DNA from: an uncultured SAR116 cluster alpha proteobacterium
Lineage (GTDB): Bacteria; Pseudomonadota; Alphaproteobacteria; Puniceispirillales; Marisalimonadaceae
Assembly: GCA_902528415.1 (NCBI GenBank)
Contig: CABZSR010000011.1
Span: 1 to 54,249 of the forward strand
Direction: 5' to 3'
Length of the DNA stretch: 54,249 bases
A model generated the notes under the pieces. It had not been told where the DNA came from. It ran no database searches and worked only from the letters and a program-made list of their open reading frames with translations. The position numbers and the translations under genes were made by a program. This document shows positions 30,506 through 38,203 of the stretch, piece after piece; position 1 is the stretch's first letter, and the number at the start of each line of letters is the position of its first letter.

Positions 30506-30611
30506 ATAATAATTATTCCTTCAATTAACTAAATAAAAAATTAAATTATTTATAAATATACCTAAATAGTATATTAATTTTAAAATATTAACAATCGTAC
30601 TAGGTATCAAA
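30506..30611. promoter_or_regulatory. Divergent intergenic region tpiA / ppiD
   Basis: At 106 bp this is the longest spacer in the window. It separates the divergently read tpiA operon and ppiD, so promoters in both directions are expected. It is nearly pure A/T; several TATATT-like hexamers are present (for example around 30569-30575), but no reliable -35/-10 pair can be picked. AGG at 30603-30605 may serve the ppiD start. Confidence 0.35.
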
Positions 30612-32477
30612 ATGTTAAGAGCTCTTCGTAATCAAACAAAGTCAATATTTTTTAAGTGTTTTCTTGTTTTGTTAATCTGTGGATTTGCATTGTGGGGAGT
30701 TGGGGATTTAACAGGAAGAGTTGGAGAAAAAAAAGTTTTATCTGTTGATAGTGATTATGTAACAGTTGAAAAAGTTATTAATGAACTTAATAGAATAAGA
30801 TATTCTTTACCTGAGAGACCAAGTTTACAGGAAGCTATTAAAAAAGGTATGCATCAAAGTGTGTTAAAAAAATTTGAACAAGAAATATTATTAAACTCTG
30901 AAGCTAAATCTCTAAAATTAAGTGTTCCAATGGTTGTAAAAACAAAAGCAATAAAGGGTGAAAATGCATTTAAGGATCCATTAGGTAGATTTTCTCAAAA
31001 TAAATTTCTGCAATCTTTAAAAAATGCAGGTTTGTCAGAAGCAAAATATTTAGAAATGATCAATACTGAAGCTAATTTTAAACAAATATCAATGCCATAT
31101 TCACTTAATGAAATTTATGATGATAAAATAATTAAAAAATTAATGGATTGGCAAAATGAAACTAGAACTTTAAATTATGAAATTTTTGAAATGATTAACG
31201 AAAATGAAATTTCCAAACCCACAGATAGTGTATTAGAAAAATTTTATAATGCTAATGGAGCAAATTATAAAGTACCCCTTACAAGAAATATTAAATTCTT
31301 AGAAATTGATCCTTCGATCTTTGAAGATCAAGTCGTTATAAATCAAAAACAAATTAATGATAAATATGAAATCGAAAAGTCTAACTATCTCGTTCAAGAA
31401 AAAAGAGAAATTCTACAAATAACTACACAAGATCAAGAAAAAGCAACAAAATTTATAGATTTAATCGATAAAGGCAATGATTTTAACGATCTTGCGAAAA
31501 AATATTTTGATTTATCAGAAAATGACACCAATATTGGCCTCCTTGAAAAATCAGAGCTACCGGTGGATAGCGCAGATAAAATTTTCGAGGCTAATTTAAA
31601 TGAAGTTTTAGGACCTTTAAAAACGAAGTTTGGTATAAGTATATATAAGATTATTAATATAGCTAAAGAAAAAAAAGTAAAATATGAAGATGCCATTAAA
31701 GATGTTGAAAAAAAATTAGTGAAAGAATTATCTGTTGAAATACTTTTTGAAAAATTAGACGAAGTTGAAGATTTGATAGCAGAAGGCAACAACTTAGACG
31801 AAATCTCTAAGTCTGAATTATTTAACAAAAAAAGTGTCCCTGTAAAAAATATAAAAATGATTTCTAAAGATGGAGTAATTTATTCCTATTCAACCGAAAA
31901 AAAATTTCTTAATAAGAATAAAGTTTTTTTGGAAAACGTTTGGAATACCGATGTGACTGAATTAAGTGAAATTTTTAATTCTAATGAAGACACATATAAT
32001 TTAATTGAAGTTATTAGTGAAAACCCAGATGAACTTCCACCTTTTGTTAAGGTTAAACCTAATGTTTATAATGACTGGTTAAATAAAGAATTAGTTTTGA
32101 AATCTAAAGAGAAAGCAGAAGAATCGGTTCTTAGAAAGAATAATTTATCATCAAAAGTTATTGTCGAAAGAACAAGCAAATCTATAGGTAAAATTAATGA
32201 CGCTTTTTTAGTTAATAAAATTTTTGATATCGAAAATAAAGAAATTAATTATTTACAATCCCAAAATTATATTTTTGCAGTTAAAGTATTAAAAACAATG
32301 ACAAAAAAATACACTTTTAATAGAGAAACTTATAATAATTTGCATAAAACATTTTCGCGCAGTTTTTTTAATGATTTTTCAAATTTTTATTTTCAAAATT
32401 TAGCATTAAAACATAAATTAAAGAGAGATTACACTGAAATAGATAAATTTTTAAATGAGCAAGAAATAAAAAATTAA
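30612..32477 (+). CDS. ppiD: Periplasmic folding factor PpiD/SurA-type peptidylprolyl isomerase
   Basis: PpiD is a membrane-anchored periplasmic chaperone near the Sec exit. Of 621 aa: LRALRNQTKSIFFK, then a single transmembrane helix (about 16-31) with the GVGDLTGRV stretch typical of alphaproteobacterial PpiD; a SurA-like N-domain (about 35-200); and a parvulin domain (about 255-355, from REILQITTQDQEKA to KTKFGISIYKIINI). A C-terminal helical domain follows. The parvulin active site is not strongly conserved by eye, so chaperone activity may dominate. Its stop shares TTAA with the convergent merR-type gene. Confidence 0.88.
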   Translation: MLRALRNQTKSIFFKCFLVLLICGFALWGVGDLTGRVGEKKVLSVDSDYVTVEKVINELNRIRYSLPERPSLQEAIKKGMHQSVLKKFEQEILLNSEAKSLKLSVPMVVKTKAIKGENAFKDPLGRFSQNKFLQSLKNAGLSEAKYLEMINTEANFKQISMPYSLNEIYDDKIIKKLMDWQNETRTLNYEIFEMINENEISKPTDSVLEKFYNANGANYKVPLTRNIKFLEIDPSIFEDQVVINQKQINDKYEIEKSNYLVQEKREILQITTQDQEKATKFIDLIDKGNDFNDLAKKYFDLSENDTNIGLLEKSELPVDSADKIFEANLNEVLGPLKTKFGISIYKIINIAKEKKVKYEDAIKDVEKKLVKELSVEILFEKLDEVEDLIAEGNNLDEISKSELFNKKSVPVKNIKMISKDGVIYSYSTEKKFLNKNKVFLENVWNTDVTELSEIFNSNEDTYNLIEVISENPDELPPFVKVKPNVYNDWLNKELVLKSKEKAEESVLRKNNLSSKVIVERTSKSIGKINDAFLVNKIFDIENKEINYLQSQNYIFAVKVLKTMTKKYTFNRETYNNLHKTFSRSFFNDFSNFYFQNLALKHKLKRDYTEIDKFLNEQEIKN

Positions 32478-32815
32478 TCTAAATTTTTTTTTAATATAGA
32501 CTTTCCTTCATTTAGAAGGGATTTTATCGCTGAAATGCTTTTATTTGCTCTGTCATATATAGAACTATTTTTATCTTTGTATTTATTATTTATAAAGTTG
32601 ATTGCTCCTTTAATTGTAAAACCCTCTTCATATAACAATTTCTTAATCATCAATAGATACTTAATATCTGAAGACGAATAATATCTTCTTCCAGTTGGAC
32701 TTTTTCTAGGTTTTATAAATAAAAATTTTTTTTCCCAAAACCTTAATACATGTGTTTGAACACCAACAAGATTTGCAGTTTTAGAAATTGTATAAAAATT
32801 ATCTTCTTCAAACAT
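32474..32815 (-). CDS. MerR-family transcriptional regulator
   Basis: A 113-residue regulator with an N-terminal winged-helix MerR domain: YTISKTANLVGVQTHVLRFWEKKF (core SKTANLVGVQTHVLRFWE), then PTGRRYYSSSDIKYLLMIKKLL. A short C-terminal helix follows with no effector-binding domain and no cysteine cluster. Genes of this type follow ihfA in alphaproteobacteria; the ligand and targets are unknown. It lies 17 nt downstream of ihfA. Confidence 0.88.
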   Translation of the reverse strand: MFEEDNFYTISKTANLVGVQTHVLRFWEKKFLFIKPRKSPTGRRYYSSSDIKYLLMIKKLLYEEGFTIKGAINFINNKYKDKNSSIYDRANKSISAIKSLLNEGKSILKKNLD

Positions 32816-32832
32816 AAGATTTAAGCTTTAAT

Positions 32833-33117
32833 TTATTTAAATTTAGATTTTAAAATATTTGAAGAATTAAAAGTGACAACATTTCTTGCTTTAATTGGCG
32901 CTTCAACTCCAGTTTTAGGATTTCTACCAATCCTTATTTTTTTATGCCTTACTGAAAAAGTTCCAAAAGAGGAAATTTTAACGTCTTCACCATTTTCTAA
33001 TCCATTTAATATTAATTCAAAAATTTCTTCAATTATAACGGAAGACTCCGATAGTGACAGACCTACATTGTCACTAATAGCTTCAATAATATCATTTCTA
33101 GTCCAAGTTTTTTTCAT
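32833..33117 (-). CDS. ihfA: Integration host factor alpha subunit
   Basis: IHF bends DNA at specific sites and acts in nucleoid structure, recombination and transcription. The 94 aa carry the DNABII fold. TWTRNDIIEAI at the start, SFGTFSVRHKKIRIGRNPKTG with the intercalating proline in GRNPKTG, and APIKARNVVTF at the end favour IHF-alpha over HU or IHF-beta. The place between fabH and the merR gene is the standard alphaproteobacterial ihfA locus. Confidence 0.92.
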   Translation of the reverse strand: MKKTWTRNDIIEAISDNVGLSLSESSVIIEEIFELILNGLENGEDVKISSFGTFSVRHKKIRIGRNPKTGVEAPIKARNVVTFNSSNILKSKFK

Positions 33118-33136
33118 TAAATAACCATAATATAAT

Positions 33137-34132
33137 TTAAATAATATAAAAGTTTTTTTTTAATTTTTTGGCTTTCCAATTCGAATTATTGAAGCTCCCC
33201 AACTTAATCCCCCCCCCAATTGCCTGAAATCCTAAAAGATTGCCATTTATAATTTTTTTCTCAGATATTGCATTATCTAATGCTAATGGTATTGAGGCTG
33301 CAGAAGTGTTGCCATGATGTTTGACAGTTGAAATTATTTTTTTTGAATTCATTTTCAATTTTTCAGCTACTGCTAATATAATCCTTTGATTAGCTTGATG
33401 TGGTACCAACCAATCAATTTGGTTAATCACTTTATTTGAAAGTAATAAGGCTTCCTCTAAAGATAAAGATAATTTATCAATAGCGTGTTTAAAAATTTCT
33501 TTACCAGACATTTCTATAAAACCAGAAATTTGGTTGTTAGAAACACCTCCGTTAGTTTTTAATAAATCATATAAGTTACCATCTGAATAAATTACATTAG
33601 ATAAAATTCCCCAATCATTTAATTTTTTATCAATATTTTCAAATTTTTGCAGTATAACAGCTCCAGCACCATCACCAAATAATACTGAAGTTGTACGATC
33701 TTTCCAATTTAAAAGTTTTGACATTGAATCAGCCCCAATAACTAAACAATTGCTATAATGATTCTCTTTCATCATAGATTTAGCTACGGATAGAGCAAAA
33801 ACAAAACCAGCACATACAGCTTGAACGTCAAAAGAAACTGAATTTATTCCTAATTTTTTTTGAACAAGAGTAGCTGTAGCTGGGAAAGTATTATCGGGTG
33901 TAGTTGTTGCAACAATAATTAAATCAATAACTTCTTTTTTGATTTTAGCATTTATTATGGCATTTAACGCAGCATTTACAGCCATATCTGAAGTTGTTTC
34001 ATTTTTGGAAACAAAATGTCGAAATTTTATGCCTGATCGTTTCGTTATCCATTCGTCAGAAGTATCTATGAATTTAGTGAGATCTTCATTTGAATATTTA
34101 TTTTTTGGTAAGTAGGAACCAACTCCCGTCAA
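33137..34132 (-). CDS. fabH: 3-oxoacyl-ACP synthase III (FabH), 3' end frameshifted in a 9-G run
   Basis: FabH starts fatty-acid synthesis by joining acetyl-CoA to malonyl-ACP. The triad is present: C107 (DVQAVCAGF), H245 (VPHQANQR) and N275 (HHGNTSAAS). As written, the C-terminus reads GGGIKLGSFNNSNW and runs on to 33137. That is not FabH-like. Removing one G from the nine-base run (plus-strand C run 33209-33217) gives GGGLSWGASIIRIGKPKN and a stop at 33160-33162, matching the normal FabH end (GGG-x-x-WGA-x-x-x-R). The true gene therefore probably ends at 33160. The N-terminus is also open: the TTG at 34132 has no ribosome-binding site, whereas GGAG at 34159-34162 precedes ATT codons at 34153 and 34150 that would restore a normal IISSKILLTGVGSYLP start. 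Confidence 0.9.
   Translation of the reverse strand: MTGVGSYLPKNKYSNEDLTKFIDTSDEWITKRSGIKFRHFVSKNETTSDMAVNAALNAIINAKIKKEVIDLIIVATTTPDNTFPATATLVQKKLGINSVSFDVQAVCAGFVFALSVAKSMMKENHYSNCLVIGADSMSKLLNWKDRTTSVLFGDGAGAVILQKFENIDKKLNDWGILSNVIYSDGNLYDLLKTNGGVSNNQISGFIEMSGKEIFKHAIDKLSLSLEEALLLSNKVINQIDWLVPHQANQRIILAVAEKLKMNSKKIISTVKHHGNTSAASIPLALDNAISEKKIINGNLLGFQAIGGGIKLGSFNNSNWKAKKLKKNFYII
33209..33217. repeat. Nine-base C/G homopolymer inside fabH
   Basis: Nine consecutive C on the plus strand (G on the coding strand) lie in the codons for GGG near the FabH C-terminus. Eight bases would keep the conserved C-terminus; nine do not. Such a long G/C run is exceptional in this AT-rich window. It is either a sequencing/assembly error, or a slippage site giving a mixed population or RNA-level variation. 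Confidence 0.9.
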
Positions 34133-34158
34133 TAATATTTTGCTAGAAATAATAATTT

Positions 34159-34162
34159 CTCC
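34159..34162 (-). promoter_or_regulatory. Ribosome-binding site suggesting a non-standard fabH start
   Basis: GGAG on the minus strand, between plsX and fabH. It is 26 nt from the TTG at 34132, too far, but 5 or 8 nt from ATT codons at 34153 and 34150. Those ATTs lead in frame into a family-like FabH N-terminus with no ATG, GTG or TTG in between until 34132. Confidence 0.5.
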
Positions 34163-34176
34163 GTTAATATTTAAAT

Positions 34177-35196
34177 TTACAAGCTTAGGTTAATTTTACT
34201 AATTTTATTTTTTAAATCATGAATGAAATTATATTTTACCATATCTACCGCAACGCAAATGGCATTGGCAAAACCAAAAGCATCTGTTCCACCATGACTT
34301 TTTACAGCTACAGCATTTAAACCTAAAAAAACAGCTCCATTATATTTTCGTGGATCCATTTGTAATCTAAAATCATTGATAGCTTTCTTAGCAAATAAAT
34401 ATCCTATTTTAGAACTCAAAGAGCTAGATAATGCTTTTTTCAAATAAGATGTAACTAATAAAGCCGTTCCTTCAGCTGTTTTTAAAGATACATTACCACT
34501 GAAGCCGTCAGCAATAATCACATCTGAAATACCACGAGCTATTTTATCACCTTCAATAAAGCCAGTATAATTAATTTGACTTTTTAAGTCAGTCAAAATT
34601 TGCGAGGCTTCTTTTATATAATCAAGACCTTTTTGTTCCTCTTCGCCAATATTTAGAAGTGATATTGAAGGATTATCAACTCCCATTACAATATTTGCAA
34701 AAGCCTGTCCCATAAAAGCAAATTGAACTAAGTTTTTAGCATCACAATCTATATTTGCACCTAAATCTAGCATGCAACTTTCACCTGTTATTGTTGGAAA
34801 ATACGCTGCAATTGCTGGCCTATTTATGCCTTCAATTGGCCTAAGAAATAATTTTGCCATTGCCATCAATGCACCTGTATTTCCAGCAGAAACTATAGCA
34901 TCAGCTTTACCTGATTTAACAGATTGAATAGCCATTCCCATAGAAGAGTTTCTACCTTTTCGTACTGCAATACTCGGTTTTTCGTTTGGATCAATAAATT
35001 CGTCAGTATGAATAATTTCAGATTCTTTAAGTACTTCTGAAGAACCTATTAATGGCAATAATTTTATTTTATTTCCATAAAAAGAAAATTTTACATAAGG
35101 ATGTCTTATTTTTGTTTGAGTTGCACCGTCAACTATTATTTCAGGAGCATTATCACCACCCATAGCATCCAAAGATAAGTGAATAGATTTTGTCAA
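34177..35196 (-). CDS. plsX: Phosphate acyltransferase PlsX
   Basis: PlsX converts acyl-ACP to acyl-phosphate for phospholipid synthesis. It is a soluble or peripheral enzyme that pairs genetically with fabH. Motifs: LSLDAMGGDNAPEIIVDGA near the start, SAGNTGALMA, DLGANIDCD, DGFSGNVSLKTAEGTA and a GLNAVAVKSHGGTDAFGFANAI end. The longer frame from a TTG at 35208 is rejected: GGAG at 35203-35206 lies inside it and is spaced 6 nt from the TTG at 35196, giving MTKSIHLSLDAMGGD (339 aa), the usual PlsX N-terminus. The DUF177 (YceD) gene that often precedes plsX is absent. Confidence 0.95.
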   Translation of the reverse strand: MTKSIHLSLDAMGGDNAPEIIVDGATQTKIRHPYVKFSFYGNKIKLLPLIGSSEVLKESEIIHTDEFIDPNEKPSIAVRKGRNSSMGMAIQSVKSGKADAIVSAGNTGALMAMAKLFLRPIEGINRPAIAAYFPTITGESCMLDLGANIDCDAKNLVQFAFMGQAFANIVMGVDNPSISLLNIGEEEQKGLDYIKEASQILTDLKSQINYTGFIEGDKIARGISDVIIADGFSGNVSLKTAEGTALLVTSYLKKALSSSLSSKIGYLFAKKAINDFRLQMDPRKYNGAVFLGLNAVAVKSHGGTDAFGFANAICVAVDMVKYNFIHDLKNKISKINLSL

Positions 35197-35300
35197 AAAT
35201 AACTCCAATAAAAGTTAACTGAATTTAAGGTATAAAATTATATATCATTAATAGCACATAACTAGAGCAAAGTAATAAGTATTATAATACTCTAAAAATA

Positions 35301-35840
35301 TTACTCATATTTAGGGAACTTGAATTCATTTGATAAAAAGTATTGTTCCTTTTTACTGTCAAACTCTAAGAAAATTTTTTCACAATATTTTACTAATAAA
35401 TTTGGAGCATTACCAAAATCAAAAACATTTCTATAAACGTTTTTAATAATATGTTTTTTTAATTTTTTTAAATCTTTATTATTTAAACAATCACAATACG
35501 CTTGTTGCCGTCCCATATATGAATTAATCATCTGCTTTATTTTAATATGAACACCCGCATCTCCTGCTCCTAATTCTCTAAGGCTTAAGTCTAAATCCAA
35601 AAAAATCTTGTCAAACAAATTTTGTGATAATTCTTGTCCTTTAGACCCACACCTTGAAAGATAATATGTCAAAAAAATTGAAAACAAAACCAATAAATCA
35701 AATCTACCGTCAATTGTATCAGGTACTAAAAGATCATCATAGAAAGCTCTATTTCTTGATACATTAACAATTTTAGAATAAAAGCTATCTATTAAATCTC
35801 TTTTTTGTAATTGAGAACTTGTATAAGAATTGAAAAACAT
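35301..35840 (-). CDS. Ubiquinol-cytochrome c chaperone family protein (CBP3-like)
   Basis: A 179-residue all-helical protein with the family stretch VPDTIDGRFDLLVLFSIFL at about 39-57 and the conserved LSLRELGAGDAGVHIKIKQM (core SLRELGAGDAGV). Mitochondrial Cbp3 in this family assists cytochrome b synthesis and bc1 assembly, so the presence implies a bc1 complex elsewhere in the genome. The gene sits divergently from bamE and upstream of plsX, the standard alphaproteobacterial place. Function in bacteria is inferred from homology. Confidence 0.85.
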   Translation of the reverse strand: MFFNSYTSSQLQKRDLIDSFYSKIVNVSRNRAFYDDLLVPDTIDGRFDLLVLFSIFLTYYLSRCGSKGQELSQNLFDKIFLDLDLSLRELGAGDAGVHIKIKQMINSYMGRQQAYCDCLNNKDLKKLKKHIIKNVYRNVFDFGNAPNLLVKYCEKIFLEFDSKKEQYFLSNEFKFPKYE

Positions 35841-35905
35841 TTACATATTACTTCTATTAAATTTAAATATATCTATATAACAAAAATTTCTAACTTGGAA
35901 CATTT
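35841..35905. promoter_or_regulatory. Divergent intergenic region chaperone / bamE
   Basis: A 65-bp AT-rich spacer between divergently transcribed genes, which should contain promoters for both. The GGAA at 35897-35900 is a plausible ribosome-binding site for bamE. No clear -35/-10 pair or operator is seen. Confidence 0.3.
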
Positions 35906-36337
35906 ATGTACTATCAATCTATTTTAATTTGCATTTTTTCAGTTATTTTAACATCCTGCTCTCCTACAATTCAAAACAATGGTATATCGGAAAATAAATT
36001 AAAAAAAATTGTGATCGAAATTGGAAAAACCTCTAAAAACGAATTAATAAAGAAATATGGACCCCCTGTTTTTGAAGGTGTGTTCAATGAAAATGTAATA
36101 TATTATGTATCACATAAAACGAGTTATAAATTATTAGATAAAGTAAAAACAAAAAAATTATTAGTTTATGAAATCACACTAAATGATAAAAATATTGTAG
36201 ATAATTTTAAAAAGTTCTCCGAAAAAGATTCCTTCAATATTTCAATCTCAGATAAGGGAAGTGAACACGAAAAGGACAGCGTATTTATTTGGAAAGAACT
36301 TTTGAACAACATGAGAAAAAATAACATTCAAAATTAA
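35906..36337 (+). CDS. bamE: Outer-membrane assembly lipoprotein BamE (SmpA/OmlA)
   Basis: BamE stabilises the BAM complex that inserts beta-barrel proteins. The 143 aa start with a lipoprotein signal peptide: a hydrophobic stretch and the lipobox LTSC with the lipidated C18. The SmpA/OmlA fold follows, with IGKTSKNELIKKYGPPVFEG, the conserved helix and glycine-proline turn, and YYVSHKTSYKLL. The protein is somewhat divergent and has an extra polar C-terminus. The stop overlaps that of thiL in a shared TTAA. Confidence 0.82.
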   Translation: MYYQSILICIFSVILTSCSPTIQNNGISENKLKKIVIEIGKTSKNELIKKYGPPVFEGVFNENVIYYVSHKTSYKLLDKVKTKKLLVYEITLNDKNIVDNFKKFSEKDSFNISISDKGSEHEKDSVFIWKELLNNMRKNNIQN

Positions 36338-37272
36338 AAATGTAAGTATGATTTATTTTGAAAAGATTGATGTTGATTTTGGAATAAAATATGTTCTTTT
36401 TTAAATTTTTGAAAAAAACCTATACGTGTCAATTTTATGTTTTGTTCTAATGATATTTTTTTTAAAAAATTTTCATGAATGGGTTTGCAAGAAAATAATA
36501 ATTCATAATCATCCCCACCATATAACGCAGCATTCAAGAGAATATTTTTTTCTATATTAATAAAAAAAGGCAAAGGTATCTTTTCAGTATCAAGTACAAT
36601 TGATAATCTTGAATTTTTAGCTAAATGAGATGCATCCTGAACTAGACCGTCTGATATATCAATCATAGAATTTGCTATTTTATTTAAAGATAAACCAAGA
36701 TCAACTCGTGGTTCTGGAAACAAATACTTTTTTTTAGCTAGAGAAAAACCTTTTAACTTTGTTTTAAAATTATCAAGGCCAATTTTTGAAAGCCCCAAAA
36801 CACCTGAAACAAATAATAAATCTCCTGATTTTGCTCCACCTCTTGAAATTGATTTCTTATTCAATGTTTCACCAAAGATAGTTATAGTTATATTAATATC
36901 TTGTAATGACGATGTTAAATCACCTCCAATTAACTTTAAACCAAATAGTATCTGATCTTCATCAAGTCCCTTAGCAAATTTTGGTAAAAAATACTTTACT
37001 TTATTTTTGGGAATACTTAACGACAAATTATAGAAAATTGGCTTTGCACCCATAGCTGCCATATCAGATAAATTTACTCTTAAACTTTTTTTTGCAATAT
37101 CTTTTGGATTTTCATTTCCAAAAAAATGTATTCCTTCGACTAAAGTGTCAGTGCTAACTACAAGATCATATTTAGACCTTTGTTTAAAAACCGCTGCATC
37201 ATCGGTTAAATTCCTAGCCACTTCATTAGTAAGAGGCTTAAAATATTTTTCTATATAATCAAACTCGTTCAT
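36334..37272 (-). CDS. thiL: Thiamine-monophosphate kinase
   Basis: ThiL phosphorylates thiamine monophosphate to thiamine diphosphate, the cofactor of E1. The 312 aa begin with NEFDYIEKYFKPL. The ATP/Mg2+ motifs LTDDAAVF, VVSTDTLVEGIHF, NLSDMAAMGAKP and IGGDLTSS are visible, and MIDISDGLVQDA and GGDDYELLFS follow. It is the last gene of the rib-nusB operon (20 nt after nusB), as in many proteobacteria. Confidence 0.94.
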   Translation of the reverse strand: MNEFDYIEKYFKPLTNEVARNLTDDAAVFKQRSKYDLVVSTDTLVEGIHFFGNENPKDIAKKSLRVNLSDMAAMGAKPIFYNLSLSIPKNKVKYFLPKFAKGLDEDQILFGLKLIGGDLTSSLQDINITITIFGETLNKKSISRGGAKSGDLLFVSGVLGLSKIGLDNFKTKLKGFSLAKKKYLFPEPRVDLGLSLNKIANSMIDISDGLVQDASHLAKNSRLSIVLDTEKIPLPFFINIEKNILLNAALYGGDDYELLFSCKPIHENFLKKISLEQNIKLTRIGFFQKFKKEHILFQNQHQSFQNKSYLHF

Positions 37273-37292
37273 TTGGTATATTTTTAAATTAG

Positions 37293-37757
37293 TTATTTAG
37301 ATATATTTTCTAGAATACCATTGGCAAAATTTGGATTTCCACCAAAAGATTCAATAATACTTATGTACTCATTAATAATAATAATTTTTTTAAATTTTTT
37401 ATCATAACACAATTCATAAGTGGCTAACCTGAGTACAGATTTTTCAGTTTCACTTAATCTATTAAAACTCCATTTTTCTGACAAGTGCTTAGAAATTATA
37501 TTATCAATACTTGATATATTTTTGTAAACACCTTTAGTGATTGAATTAAATAAATCAATATCAATTTGCTTTATGCCTAATTCAATTAATAAACTTGGTA
37601 AGTAATTATCTACATAAGATTTAATTAATAAATCAATTTCACTTTCTACAAAAGATGCACCATAAAGAACTTGGGTCGAACATATTCTTGAAGCAGTTTT
37701 TTTTAAAATTGAATTATGCCTTACATTATCTTTAATATTAATTTGTACTTTACTCAT
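37293..37757 (-). CDS. nusB: Transcription antitermination factor NusB
   Basis: NusB binds boxA RNA with S10 (NusE) in rRNA antitermination. The 154 aa are helical, with SRICSTQVLYG near the start, a KWSFNRLSETEKSVLRLATYEL stretch (core NRLSETEKSVLRLATYEL) and IIINEYISIIESFGGNPNFANGIL near the end (core NEYISIIESFG). The start overlaps ribH by 8 nt, so translation is coupled. Confidence 0.92.
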   Translation of the reverse strand: MSKVQINIKDNVRHNSILKKTASRICSTQVLYGASFVESEIDLLIKSYVDNYLPSLLIELGIKQIDIDLFNSITKGVYKNISSIDNIISKHLSEKWSFNRLSETEKSVLRLATYELCYDKKFKKIIIINEYISIIESFGGNPNFANGILENISK

Positions 37758-38199
37758 AAGAAATATTATTCTTGTGATTAATTAAAGACAAACAAGCCAA
37801 TGCAGCACCTGCTCCTTTATTAAGTTTTGTAGGATCTGATCTTTCAATAGCTTGATCTTTGTTTTCAACAGTTAAAATCCCATTGCCTATTGGCAAAGAA
37901 TATCTAATTGATAATTCAGTCAAGGCTCTAGCTGACTCATTGGAAACAATTTCAAAGTGAAATGTTTCACCTCTTATTATACATCCTAACGCGATAAAAC
38001 CGTCAAATAAATTATTGTGTGGTGATTTTTCAGAGAAAATTTTAATTGAAGGAGCTATTTCTAACGCTCCAGGAACATGAATGATTTTATATTCAACAGA
38101 ATTTGATTTAAGAACTTCTACTGCTCCATCCAACAAATTTTGAGTGATTTTCTTGTAATATGGAGAACATACTAAAAGAACTTTTTTATTTTTAAACAT
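37750..38199 (-). CDS. ribH: 6,7-dimethyl-8-ribityllumazine synthase
   Basis: RibH condenses the ribitylamino-uracil with dihydroxybutanone phosphate in riboflavin synthesis. Of 149 aa, VPGALEIAPSIK and LGCIIRGETFHFEIVSNESA are the substrate-binding signatures. The catalytic histidine is in TFHFE, and IGNGILTVENKDQAIERS closes the pocket. It lies 4 nt after ribBA. Confidence 0.95.
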   Translation of the reverse strand: MFKNKKVLLVCSPYYKKITQNLLDGAVEVLKSNSVEYKIIHVPGALEIAPSIKIFSEKSPHNNLFDGFIALGCIIRGETFHFEIVSNESARALTELSIRYSLPIGNGILTVENKDQAIERSDPTKLNKGAGAALACLSLINHKNNISYE

Positions 38200-38203
38200 A
38201 TAA

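Noticed and set aside
35197-35208. Four extra N-terminal residues of PlsX from a TTG at 35208
   Set aside because: The GGAG that would serve translation lies inside this extension; the TTG at 35196 has ideal spacing and a family-like N-terminus.
35278-35291. Perfect 14-bp palindrome AGTATTATAATACT between the chaperone gene and plsX
   Set aside because: Palindromes of this length are expected several times by chance in 54 kb of AT-rich DNA, and no matching copy or U-run is nearby.
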